Below, one piece after another: positions 38,248 to 48,241 of a DNA stretch of 64,000 nt. The position numbers were made by a program, and so were the translations under genes. Source of the DNA: Micromonospora pattaloongensis (lineage in GTDB: Bacteria; Actinomycetota; Actinomycetes; Mycobacteriales; Micromonosporaceae); assembly GCF_900107255.1 (NCBI RefSeq), contig NZ_FNPH01000002.1:1-64000 (forward strand), written 5' to 3'. Numbering within the stretch: the first letter of the stretch is position 1; every line of letters begins with the position of its first letter. The notes under the pieces were generated by a model. The model saw nothing but the letters and a program-made list of their open reading frames with translations, made no database searches and had not been told where the DNA came from.

Positions 38248-39470
38248 CCACTCGGGGCGGTGCCCGGCTCAGCGCGCCGGACGCCCCGCGGCGGTGGACG
38301 TCCGCGGCGGGCGCCTGGCTCGGGCTCGGCGCCGCGCCCGCGGCCCTGATGCTGGGCGCCGGCATGGCCGACCGGCACGGCGGCGCGGTGCCGCTGCTCG
38401 GCCTGCTCTGCGGCGGGGCGCTCATCGCCGCCCTGCTGCTCGGGCAGGGCGCGCTGGGCGTCCGGCCGCCCTACGGCGAGGGCGCCACGCTCACCGAGGT
38501 GTCCGCGCGCTACCTGCCCCGATCGAGCCGGACGCTGCTCGCCGCCGTGCTCGGGGCGGCGATGATCGGCTGGAACGGCTTCAACCTGGGGCTCGGCGGC
38601 GCCTCGCTGGCGACCGTGGCCGGGCTCCCCGGCGTCGTCGGCGTCGTGCTGCTGGCCGGCGCGGTGCTCGCGGCCTCGTACGCGCCGCCGCGGGTCGGCA
38701 ACCGGATCGCCGTGCTCACCACGCTCTCCGCGCTCGCGCTCGTGGCGGTCTGCGTCGTGCGACTGCGGCCGGACACCGCGCCGGTCACGCTGCGGCCCGG
38801 CGGCCTCGCCGCCGGCGCCGACATCGCGGCCCTCGTCGGGTACGTCTCCGTCTTCGGGCTGCGCGCGCCGGACTTCAGCCGCGGTCTGGCGACCCGGCGG
38901 GACCTCACCCGGTGCGTGCTGCTGCTCGTCCTGCCGGCCCTGCTCGTCATCGTGGCCGGTGCCGGCGTATGGCTGCGTACCGGCTCCACCGACGTGGTGG
39001 CGGTGCTCGCCACCGGCGACGGCGTCGCGGCGTACGGGAATCTCTTCGTCGCCTCCGGCGTCTTCGCACCGGCGCTGACCACGATGTTCTCCGGTGCCCT
39101 CGCCCTGCGCGGGGTGTGGCCGCGACTCTCCACCACCGCCGCCATGCTGCTGGTGGCCGTGCCCGGCGCGGCGCTCGCCGCCGCCCGCTTCGACCGCCTG
39201 CTCCTGCCCTGGCTCTCGGTGCTCGCGGCTGCGCTGCCGCCGCTGATCGTCCCGATGGCGGTCGAGGCGCGCCGCCGACGCCGCGGTCACCCGCCCCGGC
39301 TGGTGCCGGTCTGGACCTGGCTGCCGGCGGGCGTGGTCGCCACCGCGCTCACCGCGGCCGGGATCGGCGCCGCTCCGCTCTGCGGGCTCGCCCTCGCGGC
39401 GCTGGCCACCGGCGCACACGTCGCCCGCCCACCCCGGCCGGTCGATCCACGAGTTGTCCGCCTGGATTGA
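38244..39470 (+). CDS. Cytosine/purine permease-like (NCS1) transporter with CTG start
   Basis: About 408 residues with some 11-12 membrane helices; the first helix region (RRWTSAAGAWLGLGAAPAALMLGAG), the GWNGFNLGLGGASLA loop and the SVFGLRAPDFSR segment resemble the NCS1/CodB family of nucleobase permeases, though divergent. Coding character begins directly after the ATPase gene, but there is no ATG, GTG or TTG in frame until ATG 38349, inside helix 1. A CTG at 38244, overlapping the previous stop as CTGA, is the only start that preserves helix 1. Location in an operon with an NMT1/THI5-type importer suggests a shared heterocyclic substrate. Confidence 0.7.
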   Translation: MTTRGGARLSAPDAPRRWTSAAGAWLGLGAAPAALMLGAGMADRHGGAVPLLGLLCGGALIAALLLGQGALGVRPPYGEGATLTEVSARYLPRSSRTLLAAVLGAAMIGWNGFNLGLGGASLATVAGLPGVVGVVLLAGAVLAASYAPPRVGNRIAVLTTLSALALVAVCVVRLRPDTAPVTLRPGGLAAGADIAALVGYVSVFGLRAPDFSRGLATRRDLTRCVLLLVLPALLVIVAGAGVWLRTGSTDVVAVLATGDGVAAYGNLFVASGVFAPALTTMFSGALALRGVWPRLSTTAAMLLVAVPGAALAAARFDRLLLPWLSVLAAALPPLIVPMAVEARRRRRGHPPRLVPVWTWLPAGVVATALTAAGIGAAPLCGLALAALATGAHVARPPRPVDPRVVRLD

Positions 39471-39482
39471 TCGCTGAGCGCG

Positions 39483-40418
39483 CTACCGGAGTTCCAGCTC
39501 CACGCCGGCGGGCAGCTCCCCCGCCCCGGCGGCCGCGCGCAGGTCGGCGAAGAGGGTCTCGCGCAGCGCCTGCGCGGCGTGACTCGGCACGATCTCGTGC
39601 CGTTGCGCGAGCGCGATGGTGCGCTGAACGCCCGGCGGCGTCAGCGGCGTGGCACGCAACCGCGGTCGCCCGGCGAGCACCACGCTGGGCACCAGCGCCA
39701 CCCCGAGACCGGCCTCGACGAGGCCGAGCACCGCGTCCATCTCACCGCCCTCGACGGCGAACGAGGGGGTGAAGCCGGCCCGCCGGCACGCCTCCAGGGT
39801 GGCGTCGCGCAGGTCGTAGCCGGTGCGGAACATGACCAGCGGGTGGTCGTGCAGGTCGGTGAGGTGCAGCTCGCCGGCCGAGGTGGTGGCGGCCAGCGGG
39901 GAGACCGATGCGACCACGAGGTGCTCGCGCAGCACCGGCTCGGCGCGCAGCGCGGGGTCGGTGCCCTGCTCGGGCAGGACGATCAGCGCGAGGTCCAGCT
40001 CGCCGCGGGTGAGGTTGCGGACCAGGTCCTGCGAACCGCTCTCCTCGATGTGCAGGTCGATGCCGGGGTGGGCGTCGCGGAACCGGCGCAGCACGCGCGG
40101 CACGAGCGAGGCGCAGAGGCTCGGCGTGGCGCCCAGCCGTACCCGGCCACGGCGCAGCCCGACGAGCTCCTGGACCTCGCGGCGGGCGGTGTCGACGTCG
40201 GCGAGGATGCGCTGGGCGAGCGGCAGCAGCGCGTCGCCGGCGGCGGTGAGGGCGATGTCGCCGCGGACGCGCTCGAACAGCGGCGCGCCGAGGTCGGTTT
40301 CGAGGCTGTGAATCTGCTTACTCAATGAGGGCTGCGAGATGCCCACATGAGCGGCCGCTTGGGTGAAATGTCGTAATTCTGCCACTGCCACGAAGGACCG
40401 GAGCTGGTGGATCTGCAC
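39483..40418 (-). CDS. LysR family transcriptional regulator
   Basis: A 311-residue LysR-type regulator. The winged helix-turn-helix is at the N-terminus (HQLRSFVAVAELRHFTQAAAHVGISQPSLSKQI region, about 4-40), followed by the linker helix and the two-lobed effector domain (VRLGATPSLCASLVPRVL onwards). It is divergent from sdhCAB, with 87 bp between starts and a symmetric LTTR box next to its own start codon, so it probably regulates itself and the succinate dehydrogenase operon. The start codon is GTG 40418. The effector is unknown; a TCA-cycle intermediate would be plausible. Confidence 0.93.
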   Translation of the reverse strand: MQIHQLRSFVAVAELRHFTQAAAHVGISQPSLSKQIHSLETDLGAPLFERVRGDIALTAAGDALLPLAQRILADVDTARREVQELVGLRRGRVRLGATPSLCASLVPRVLRRFRDAHPGIDLHIEESGSQDLVRNLTRGELDLALIVLPEQGTDPALRAEPVLREHLVVASVSPLAATTSAGELHLTDLHDHPLVMFRTGYDLRDATLEACRRAGFTPSFAVEGGEMDAVLGLVEAGLGVALVPSVVLAGRPRLRATPLTPPGVQRTIALAQRHEIVPSHAAQALRETLFADLRAAAGAGELPAGVELELR

Positions 40419-40420
40419 TT

Positions 40421-40439
40421 CGATAGCCTATAGCTATCG
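40421..40439. promoter_or_regulatory. LTTR box between the LysR gene and sdhC
   Basis: CGATAGC-CTATA-GCTATCG is a perfect dyad containing ATAG-N7-CTAT, the classic LysR-type recognition layout. It begins 3 bp upstream of the LysR start codon and about 67 bp upstream of sdhC. Confidence 0.7.
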
Positions 40440-40505
40440 ATACTGCGATTGCGATGCATTGGACGACTGATCATTCCCGTCCTACCGTCGTCCGACGTGG
40501 CTTCA

Positions 40506-41183
40506 ATGACCGCGTCGCCGATCCGCTCCACAGTCGGCAAGAAGATTCTCATGGCGGTGACGGGCATCCTCCTGGTGCTCTTCCTCGTGCTGCACATGGT
40601 GGGCAACCTGAAGATTTTCTTCGGGGCCGAGTCCTTCGACCACTACGCGCACTGGCTGCGCAGCATCGGTAACCCGCTGCTGCCCGAGACGTGGTTCCTC
40701 TGGATCCAGCGCGCCGTGCTGACCTTCGCCGTGCTCGGCCACATCTGGGCCGCCACGGCGCTCGCGCTGCGCGCCAGGGCCGCCCGGCCGGTCCGGTACG
40801 CCCACCGCGGCAAGGTGCAGGGCAGCTACGCGGCCCGCACCATGCGCTGGGGCGGCGTGATCATCCTGCTCTTCGTGATCTACCACATCCTCGACCTCAC
40901 GACGGGGCACCTGAACCCGGTCGGGGACAAGGCGCACCCGTACGGCAACGTCGTCGCCGACTTCGCGCCCGACCGCTGGTACGTCACGCTCTTCTACACC
41001 CTCGCCGTCGTCTCCGTCGGCTTCCACCTGCGCCACGGGCTCTACAGCGCCCTGCGCACCCTCGGACAGCAGACCAAGCACGGCGAGCGCCGTGCCCGCG
41101 CCTTCGCCCTCGGCTTCGCCGTGGTCCTCTGCGCCGGCTACCTGTCCGTGCCCTTCGCCGTTCTCACCGGATTGGTGGGCTGA
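40506..41183 (+). CDS. sdhC: Succinate dehydrogenase cytochrome b subunit
   Basis: A 225-residue five-helix membrane anchor of the type B succinate:quinone oxidoreductase. Haem-ligand histidines are visible in [22 protein letters not shown] and GFHLRHG. One fused anchor replaces separate SdhC and SdhD, as in Bacillus-type enzymes with two haems. It binds quinone and passes electrons between the membrane and the iron-sulphur subunit. ATG 40506 is preferred; an in-frame GTG at 40497 is possible. It is the first gene of sdhCAB and is followed by sdhA after 2 nt. Confidence 0.92.
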   Translation: MTASPIRSTVGKKILMAVTGILLVLFLVLHMVGNLKIFFGAESFDHYAHWLRSIGNPLLPETWFLWIQRAVLTFAVLGHIWAATALALRARAARPVRYAHRGKVQGSYAARTMRWGGVIILLFVIYHILDLTTGHLNPVGDKAHPYGNVVADFAPDRWYVTLFYTLAVVSVGFHLRHGLYSALRTLGQQTKHGERRARAFALGFAVVLCAGYLSVPFAVLTGLVG

Positions 41184-41185
41184 CC

Positions 41186-43131
<1,946 letters not shown>

Positions 43132-43135
<4 letters not shown>

Positions 43136-43899
43136 ACCTGACCCTGCGCATCTGGCGCCAACAGGGCCCGCAGGACAAGGGCCGGATGGTTTCCTACCAG
43201 GTGACGGACGTGTCCCCGGACATGTCGTTCCTGGAGATGCTCGACGTGCTCAACGAGCGGCTGATCCTCGAGGGTGAGGAGCCGGTCGCGTTCGACCACG
43301 ACTGCCGCGAGGGCATCTGCGGCGCGTGCAGCATGGTCATCAACGGCACGCCGCACGGCCCGCAGAAGATGACCACCACCTGCCAGCTGCACATGCGGAC
43401 GTTCTCCGACGGCGACACGATCGACATCGAGCCGTGGCGGGCCAAGGCGTTCCCGGTCATCAAGGACCTGGTCGTCAACCGCGGCGCGTTCGACAAGATC
43501 ATTCAGGCCGGCGGCTACATCTCGGCCCCGACCGGCAGCGCCCCCGAGGCGCACGCCACGCCGGTGCCCAAGGCCGACGCCGACGCCGCGTTCGAGGCGG
43601 CGGAGTGCATCGGCTGCGGCGCCTGCGTCGCCGCCTGCCCGAACGGCTCGGCGATGCTGTTCACGGCCGCGAAGATCACCCACCTGGGCCTGATGCCGCA
43701 GGGCCAGCCGGAGCGCGACTCGCGCGTGCTCGACATGGTCGCCGCGCACGACGAGGCCGGCTTCGGCGGCTGCACCAACGCCGGCGAGTGCACCCCCGCC
43801 TGCCCGAAGGGGATCCCGCTGGCCACGATCGGCCGCCTCAACCGGGACTTCCTCGCGGCGTCGCGCAAGCGCAGCGGGGAGACCGCCACGGCCGGCTGA
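43132..43899 (+). CDS. sdhB: Succinate dehydrogenase iron-sulfur subunit
   Basis: A 255-residue subunit with three Fe-S sites: a plant-type [2Fe-2S] in [14 protein letters not shown] (about 60-75) and, in the C-terminal domain, [14 protein letters not shown] (about 160-173) and [14 protein letters not shown] (about 214-227) for the [4Fe-4S] and [3Fe-4S] clusters. It carries electrons from the flavin in SdhA to quinone at SdhC. GTG 43132 overlaps the sdhA stop (GTGA). It is the last gene of the operon; a long hairpin follows 56 nt downstream. Confidence 0.96.
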
Positions 43900-43955
43900 C
43901 CACCTCGGCCGATCGGATGGGCACGCCCCGACCGATCAGACGAAGGTGTGCTGTT

Positions 43956-43994
43956 CACGACGCGCTCCGCCGATTTCTGGCGGGGCGCGTCGTG
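43956..43994 (+). terminator. Hairpin terminator of the sdhCAB operon
   Basis: CACGACGCGCTCCGCC (43956-43971) pairs with GGCGGGGCGCGTCGTG (43979-43994) with one mismatch and a seven-base loop. Confidence 0.7.
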
Positions 43995-44053
43995 TCGCAA
44001 TAGGCTGGTGCCCGCGCCGGCCACGACCGCCGGAGGCGCCCCCTGCCGAGCGG

Positions 44054-45241
44054 GTGCGCCGAGGTCGACGGCGCGTCCCCCGGTACGGAAGGAAAGGCAT
44101 CCTGTCCGAGCCGCAACCCGCTGCCCGGCGGCTGCCCTCGCTGACCGGTCTGCGCTTCGCCGCCGCCCTGCTCGTCTTCGGCGTCCACGCGTACTCGATG
44201 ATCCCGCTCGCCGATCCGACCCAGCACCGGATCGCGCAGGTGCTCCTCGACGCCGGCGACCTCGGGGTCTCGTTCTTCTTCGTGCTCTCCGGCTTCGTGC
44301 TCACCTGGTCGGCGCGGCCCGGACTGAGCACCCTGCGGTTCTGGCGGGGCCGGATCGCCCGGGTCTACCCCGCACACCTGGCGGCGCTCGGGTTCGCGCT
44401 CGCCGGGTTGGCACTCACCGACCGGATCCCGCCGATCCTCACCGACCTGCTGATCCGCACCGGACTGCTGGTGCAGGCGTGGGACACCCGCGACGTCGTC
44501 TACCTCGGCCTCAACCCGGTCACCTGGTCGCTCTCCTGCGAGGCCGCGTTCTACCTCTGTTTCCCACTGCTCTACGCGGGACTACGGCGACTCGGCACCG
44601 GGTCGCTGCGCGTGCTGACCGTCGCGCTGGTCGCGGGCGTCTGGCTGATGCCGACGATCGCCGAGCTCGCCGTCGCGCCGGAGCACCGCCGGTGGTTCGT
44701 CTACGTCTTCCCGCTCACCCGGATGCTCGAGTTCGCGCTCGGCATCGTGCTGGCCCGGCTGGTCGCCACCGGCGCGTGGCGCGGGCCGGCCCTCGGCCTC
44801 GCGATGCTGATCTTCGCCGGCAACTACCTGATCGTGGATTGGCTGCCCGCCGAGACCCGCGACACCGCCGGCACCATCGTCGCCACCGCGCTGCTGATCC
44901 CGGCCGCGGCCCTCGCCGACCTGCGCGGCAGCCGGTCGGTGTGGCGGGGCCGGGCGACGCAGCACCTCGGCGAGGTGTCGTACGCGTTCTTCCTGATCCA
45001 CCTCGTCGTCATCGTCACCGCGATGGAGCTGATCGGCCGGGAGCGGACGTGGTCGCTGCCCGCCGCGCTCGCGCTCACCGCGGCGCTGTTGCTGATCTCG
45101 TACGCGCTCGCGGTGCCGCTGCACCGCTGGGTCGAGCTGCCCGCGATGCGGCTGCTCGCCGGCCGCCGGCCGGCCCCGGCGCTGCCCCGGCAGGCCGGCG
45201 CGCCGCGGGTGGAGGAGATCCCGATCGGCGCCCGCCGCTGA
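44054..45241 (+). CDS. Acyltransferase 3 family membrane protein
   Basis: A roughly 380-395 residue membrane acyltransferase of the OafA/NodX type with about 10 helices. Family marks are LPSLTGLRFAAALLVFGVHA (catalytic-type His), SFFFVLSGFVLTWS, FWRGRIARVYPAHL (R-x10-R/P motif), and WSLSCEAAFYLCFPLL. Such enzymes transfer acetyl or longer acyl groups to sugars, peptidoglycan or lipids at the membrane. The start is uncertain: GTG 44054 gives an Arg-rich leader, whereas a CTG at 44102 has a much better ribosome binding site (GGAAGGAAAGG). The acceptor is unknown. Confidence 0.85.
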   Translation: MRRGRRRVPRYGRKGILSEPQPAARRLPSLTGLRFAAALLVFGVHAYSMIPLADPTQHRIAQVLLDAGDLGVSFFFVLSGFVLTWSARPGLSTLRFWRGRIARVYPAHLAALGFALAGLALTDRIPPILTDLLIRTGLLVQAWDTRDVVYLGLNPVTWSLSCEAAFYLCFPLLYAGLRRLGTGSLRVLTVALVAGVWLMPTIAELAVAPEHRRWFVYVFPLTRMLEFALGIVLARLVATGAWRGPALGLAMLIFAGNYLIVDWLPAETRDTAGTIVATALLIPAAALADLRGSRSVWRGRATQHLGEVSYAFFLIHLVVIVTAMELIGRERTWSLPAALALTAALLLISYALAVPLHRWVELPAMRLLAGRRPAPALPRQAGAPRVEEIPIGARR

Positions 45242-45298
45242 GGCGTGCCGCGGCGCCGGGGCTAGGCTCGGGTCCCCAACATCACGAAGGGTGGCGCC

Positions 45299-45697
45299 GT
45301 GCAGGCAATGGAGATGGGCGGGTTCGCCGGGGCACTCGGGCTGGAGATCACGGAGCTCTCGGGCGATCGGGTGGCGCTGCGGTTCGAGGTGAAACCGCAC
45401 CTGCTGCAGCCGTACGGGATCGTGCACGGCGGCGTCTACGCCTCGGCCGTGGAGACCGCGGCGAGCATCGCCGCCGCGGTCTGGCTCGGCGACCGCGGCC
45501 AGGTCGTGGGGGTCTCCAACCAGACCGACTTCCTGCGCGCCGTGCGCGACGGTGAGCTGACCGCCGTCGCCACCCCGCTGCACCGCGGCCGCAGCCAGCA
45601 GCTCTGGCAGGTGGAGATCACCGACGCCGAGCAGCGGCTGATCGCGCGCGGTCAGGTGCGGCTGCAGAACCTGACGTCCGCGGACGGGCTGGGCTGA
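45299..45697 (+). CDS. PaaI-type hotdog thioesterase
   Basis: A 132-residue hotdog-fold thioesterase. The active-site stretch YGIVHGGVYASAVETAAS (about 39-56) includes the HGG motif, and VVGVSNQTDFLRAV and GRSQQLWQVEI complete the fold. It should hydrolyse acyl-CoA, possibly aromatic or medium-chain esters; the exact substrate is unknown. The GTG at 45299 is followed closely by an ATG at 45308, which could also be used. A strong bidirectional terminator lies just downstream. Confidence 0.9.
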   Translation: MQAMEMGGFAGALGLEITELSGDRVALRFEVKPHLLQPYGIVHGGVYASAVETAASIAAAVWLGDRGQVVGVSNQTDFLRAVRDGELTAVATPLHRGRSQQLWQVEITDAEQRLIARGQVRLQNLTSADGLG

Positions 45698-45718
45698 GCC
45701 CGGCGGGCGTCCGGGCAC

Positions 45719-45770
45719 GGCGGCTCACCGGCCGGGACCGGCCCCACGCGGGGGCCGCCGGTGAGCCGCC
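45719..45770. terminator. Bidirectional hairpin terminator
   Basis: A perfect 14-bp stem (GGCGGCTCACCGGC at 45719-45732 with its complement at 45757-45770) with a structured GC-rich loop, between the convergent thioesterase gene and the small gene at 45776. Confidence 0.7.
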
Positions 45771-45775
45771 ACAGG

Positions 45776-45979
45776 TCACGCGTTCCGCGCGATCTCCGCG
45801 AGCACGTCGACGGGCACCTCGACCACGGTCTCGTGCGGCGGGATGTCGAGCTGGGACAGCGCCTCCTCGTCGCTGACCCGCCATCCCTGCACGACGAAGG
45901 TGTTGCGGTCGGTGCGGTACAGCGACGGGCAGTTGGTCTGGTTCGACAGCACGGTCTTGCGGATGAAGGTGAGCTTCAC
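45776..45979 (-). CDS. Small conserved actinobacterial protein (67 aa)
   Basis: A 67-residue soluble protein starting at GTG 45979, with AGGAGG about 10 nt upstream. It begins VKLTFIRKTVLSNQTNCPSLY and has a central TFVVQGWRV segment and an acidic C-terminus (PHETVVEVPVDVLAEI). I have seen this pattern in small actinomycete proteins but can name no family or function. The 238 bases upstream (to 46217) hold no other gene; a divergent promoter for the zinc-ribbon gene is expected there. Confidence 0.75.
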   Translation of the reverse strand: MKLTFIRKTVLSNQTNCPSLYRTDRNTFVVQGWRVSDEEALSQLDIPPHETVVEVPVDVLAEIARNA

Positions 45980-46217
45980 GGGCGGAGCCTCCTGACTCCT
46001 CGATGGGCGCCGTCCCGGTGAACTACCGGGGCGACTTTGCCCGGTTTCAACGACCGGGTCGCGCTCCGGGCGGATACCGAGGTGAATTTCCGCAAGGTCT
46101 GGAGTTCCCATCCTTTCCCGTAACCCGATTCCGACCCGCCGTCGCGGTCACACTCCGCGGATCCGCCCGAACCGGACGGGATCGCCGTACGTGTATCTGG
46201 GCGGGAGGCGATCGACG

Positions 46218-46547
46218 ATGGGCATCATGGTCACGGCTCAACCGCGCGGGTCCCGCTCCGACCCGTACTTCCTGCGCGGACTCCTCTACTGCGGCGAACG
46301 CCGGCTCGTCCCGGTCTACTCCGCCCGCAGCGCGCGGTACTACGCCTGCCCCAACCTGCGCTGCCGGCGCCTGCTGGTGCTGGCCGAGGAGATCGAACAG
46401 CTGGTCTGGGGCCGATACGTGCAGCTCAACGCGGACGCCGCGGACACGGTCAGCCGGGACCGCCGGCGCGACGCGCTGCTGACGGTGCTGCAGGGCGTGC
46501 GGATCGGCGCCAGCCTCAACGACCTCGACTTCAGCTGGCGGGACTGA
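46218..46547 (+). CDS. Orphan recombinase-type zinc beta-ribbon protein
   Basis: A 109-residue protein whose core (YFLRGLLYCGERRLV, then YYACPNLRCRRLL) matches the zinc beta-ribbon of large serine recombinases, with cysteines in CGE, ACP and LRC positions, followed by a helix (EEIEQLVWGRYVQL) as in those enzymes. The catalytic serine resolvase domain and the recombinase domain are absent, so it cannot recombine DNA alone. It may be a domesticated DNA-binding fragment or a relic. ATG 46218 has GGGAGG upstream; an in-frame GTG at 46191 is the alternative. Confidence 0.75.
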   Translation: MGIMVTAQPRGSRSDPYFLRGLLYCGERRLVPVYSARSARYYACPNLRCRRLLVLAEEIEQLVWGRYVQLNADAADTVSRDRRRDALLTVLQGVRIGASLNDLDFSWRD

Positions 46548-46565
46548 CCGCTCGCGTAGCTCCCG

Positions 46566-46643
46566 ACCGATCGCCGCACGGCGGCAGCGCAACCGATCGC
46601 CGCACAGCGGCAGCGCAACCGATCGCCGCACGGCGGCAGCGAC
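46566..46643. repeat. 26-bp tandem repeat between convergent gene ends (3 copies)
   Basis: Three head-to-tail copies of a 26-bp unit (core ACCGATCGCCGCAC, then GGCGGCAGCGCA) with one base change in the middle copy. The array ends 3 bp from the stop codon of the dGTPase gene. Each unit contains the small palindrome GCCGCACGGC. Confidence 0.9.
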
Positions 46644-46646
46644 CGG

Positions 46647-48158
46647 TCAGAGCACGAAGGCGTCGGTCCAGAGCTGACCGGAGCGCCCGGAGAGCGCGTC
46701 CAGCAACGCCACCGCCTGGCTGTCGGTCAGCGACGCGACGTGGTCGATGATCGCCCGGCCCCGCGCCTGGGCGTGCCGGTCCGGTGCGTCGGCCGGCAGC
46801 TCCGCCTCGGCGAGCTCGACGAGATCGTGCAGCCGCCGCGGCAGCCGGGACGCCTCCTCGGGGTCCAGCAACCAGGCCAGCAGCGCCTCGACGAGGGTCG
46901 CCAGCAGCGCCGCCTGGCCGCGCTGGTGCAGCGCCAGATCCGGCCGGGCCAGCACGAAGCGGTGGTGCACGAACTTGAGCACCTGAACCTCGTGCCACTG
47001 CGCGACGGCCAGCCGGACGTGCCCGGAGCGCACCGGCGGGTCCGGCACCACCTCGATCGCGTCGACCAGGCGCCGCGTCCACCGCGCCGAGAAGCCGGCG
47101 ACGTACTGCTCCGCCTCGATCGAGCCGTCGAAGGGCGCCCCCAGCAGCCCGTCCACCAGTTCCCGCCGGACGTGCTCCACGGCGGCCGCGAACGCCCCGT
47201 CGTCAGCGATCCAACCGTCCTTGCGGTGCAGCTGCCGCCGCAGCCGCTCGATCGAGCGCCCCGGCCGGCGGGCCGCGACCTCCAACGCCGGCTCCGGCAG
47301 GCCGCGCAGCTCGGCGGCCTCCCGCTGCCACGCCATCAGCTCACCGGCGACCGACCCCTGCTGCAGCACGCCGACCCGGTGGAAGTCCTCGACGTCGTGG
47401 ATCGCGTACGCGATGTCGTCGGCCGTGTCCATGATCGATGCCTCGACGGTCTGCTGCCAGTCCGCGATCCGGCCGGCGAACGGCTCGCGCGCCCGCCGCA
47501 GGTCCGCGGCCTCCGTCGAGTACGCCCCGAACTTCAGCGACCCGCTGGCCGGATCCTCCGGCGGTGCGGCCGCGCCGCGCGGCGGCACCGCGAGGTGGCG
47601 CGGGTGCGGGTCGGGATAGCCCTGCCGGGTCCACGGGTACTTCAGGATCGCCGCCCGGACCGCGGCGGTGAGGTCCAGCCCGATCGTCGCGGCGCCGCGC
47701 AGCTCGGTGCTGGTGACGATCCGGTACGACTGCGCGTTGCCCTCGAAGCCGTCGCGCAGGCCGAGCCGTTCCCGCGCCAGCCGGTCCAGCACCCGCTCGC
47801 CGAGGTGGCCGAAGGGCGGGTGGCCGAGGTCGTGCGCGAGCGCCGCGGCCTCGACCACGTCCGGGTCGCAGCCACCGAGCTTGTCCAGCAGGTCCCGGTA
47901 GCGGTCGTCGCCGGTCAACCGCTCGGCGATCGCCCGCCCCGCCTGGGCCACCTTGAGGCTGTGGGTGAGCCGGTTGTGCACGAGCAGCCCCGAACCGCCC
48001 GGGCTGATCACCTGGGTGACGCCGCCGAGGCGGGCGAAGAACGGTGAGGCGACGATCCGGTCCCGGTCCACCCGGAACGGGCTCAGGGCCAGGTCGCCGT
48101 GGGCGGTGCTGGCGTCGCCGAACAGGCGGCGGGCGCGAGGGTCGTCGGGGCGGTTCAT
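46647..48158 (-). CDS. dgt: Deoxyguanosinetriphosphate triphosphohydrolase-like protein
   Basis: A 503-residue HD-domain dNTPase. It has the family N-terminus (FRVDRDRIVASPFFARLGGVTQV), the metal ligands in RLTHSLKVAQ, AHDLGHPPFGHLGE and TADDIAYAIHDVED, and the C-terminal helical domain. The enzyme splits dNTPs into deoxynucleoside and triphosphate, controlling nucleotide pools. Complete, with a start at ATG 48158. It is divergent from the GPP34 gene. The gene ends next to a three-copy 26-bp tandem repeat. Confidence 0.92.
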   Translation of the reverse strand: MNRPDDPRARRLFGDASTAHGDLALSPFRVDRDRIVASPFFARLGGVTQVISPGGSGLLVHNRLTHSLKVAQAGRAIAERLTGDDRYRDLLDKLGGCDPDVVEAAALAHDLGHPPFGHLGERVLDRLARERLGLRDGFEGNAQSYRIVTSTELRGAATIGLDLTAAVRAAILKYPWTRQGYPDPHPRHLAVPPRGAAAPPEDPASGSLKFGAYSTEAADLRRAREPFAGRIADWQQTVEASIMDTADDIAYAIHDVEDFHRVGVLQQGSVAGELMAWQREAAELRGLPEPALEVAARRPGRSIERLRRQLHRKDGWIADDGAFAAAVEHVRRELVDGLLGAPFDGSIEAEQYVAGFSARWTRRLVDAIEVVPDPPVRSGHVRLAVAQWHEVQVLKFVHHRFVLARPDLALHQRGQAALLATLVEALLAWLLDPEEASRLPRRLHDLVELAEAELPADAPDRHAQARGRAIIDHVASLTDSQAVALLDALSGRSGQLWTDAFVL

Positions 48159-48241
48159 GATCTGACGCTAACGTAACGACGACGGGATCCGCGCCCGGTA
48201 ATGTCGCGGCGTCAGCCGCCACGCCCCCGCGGGAGACCTCG

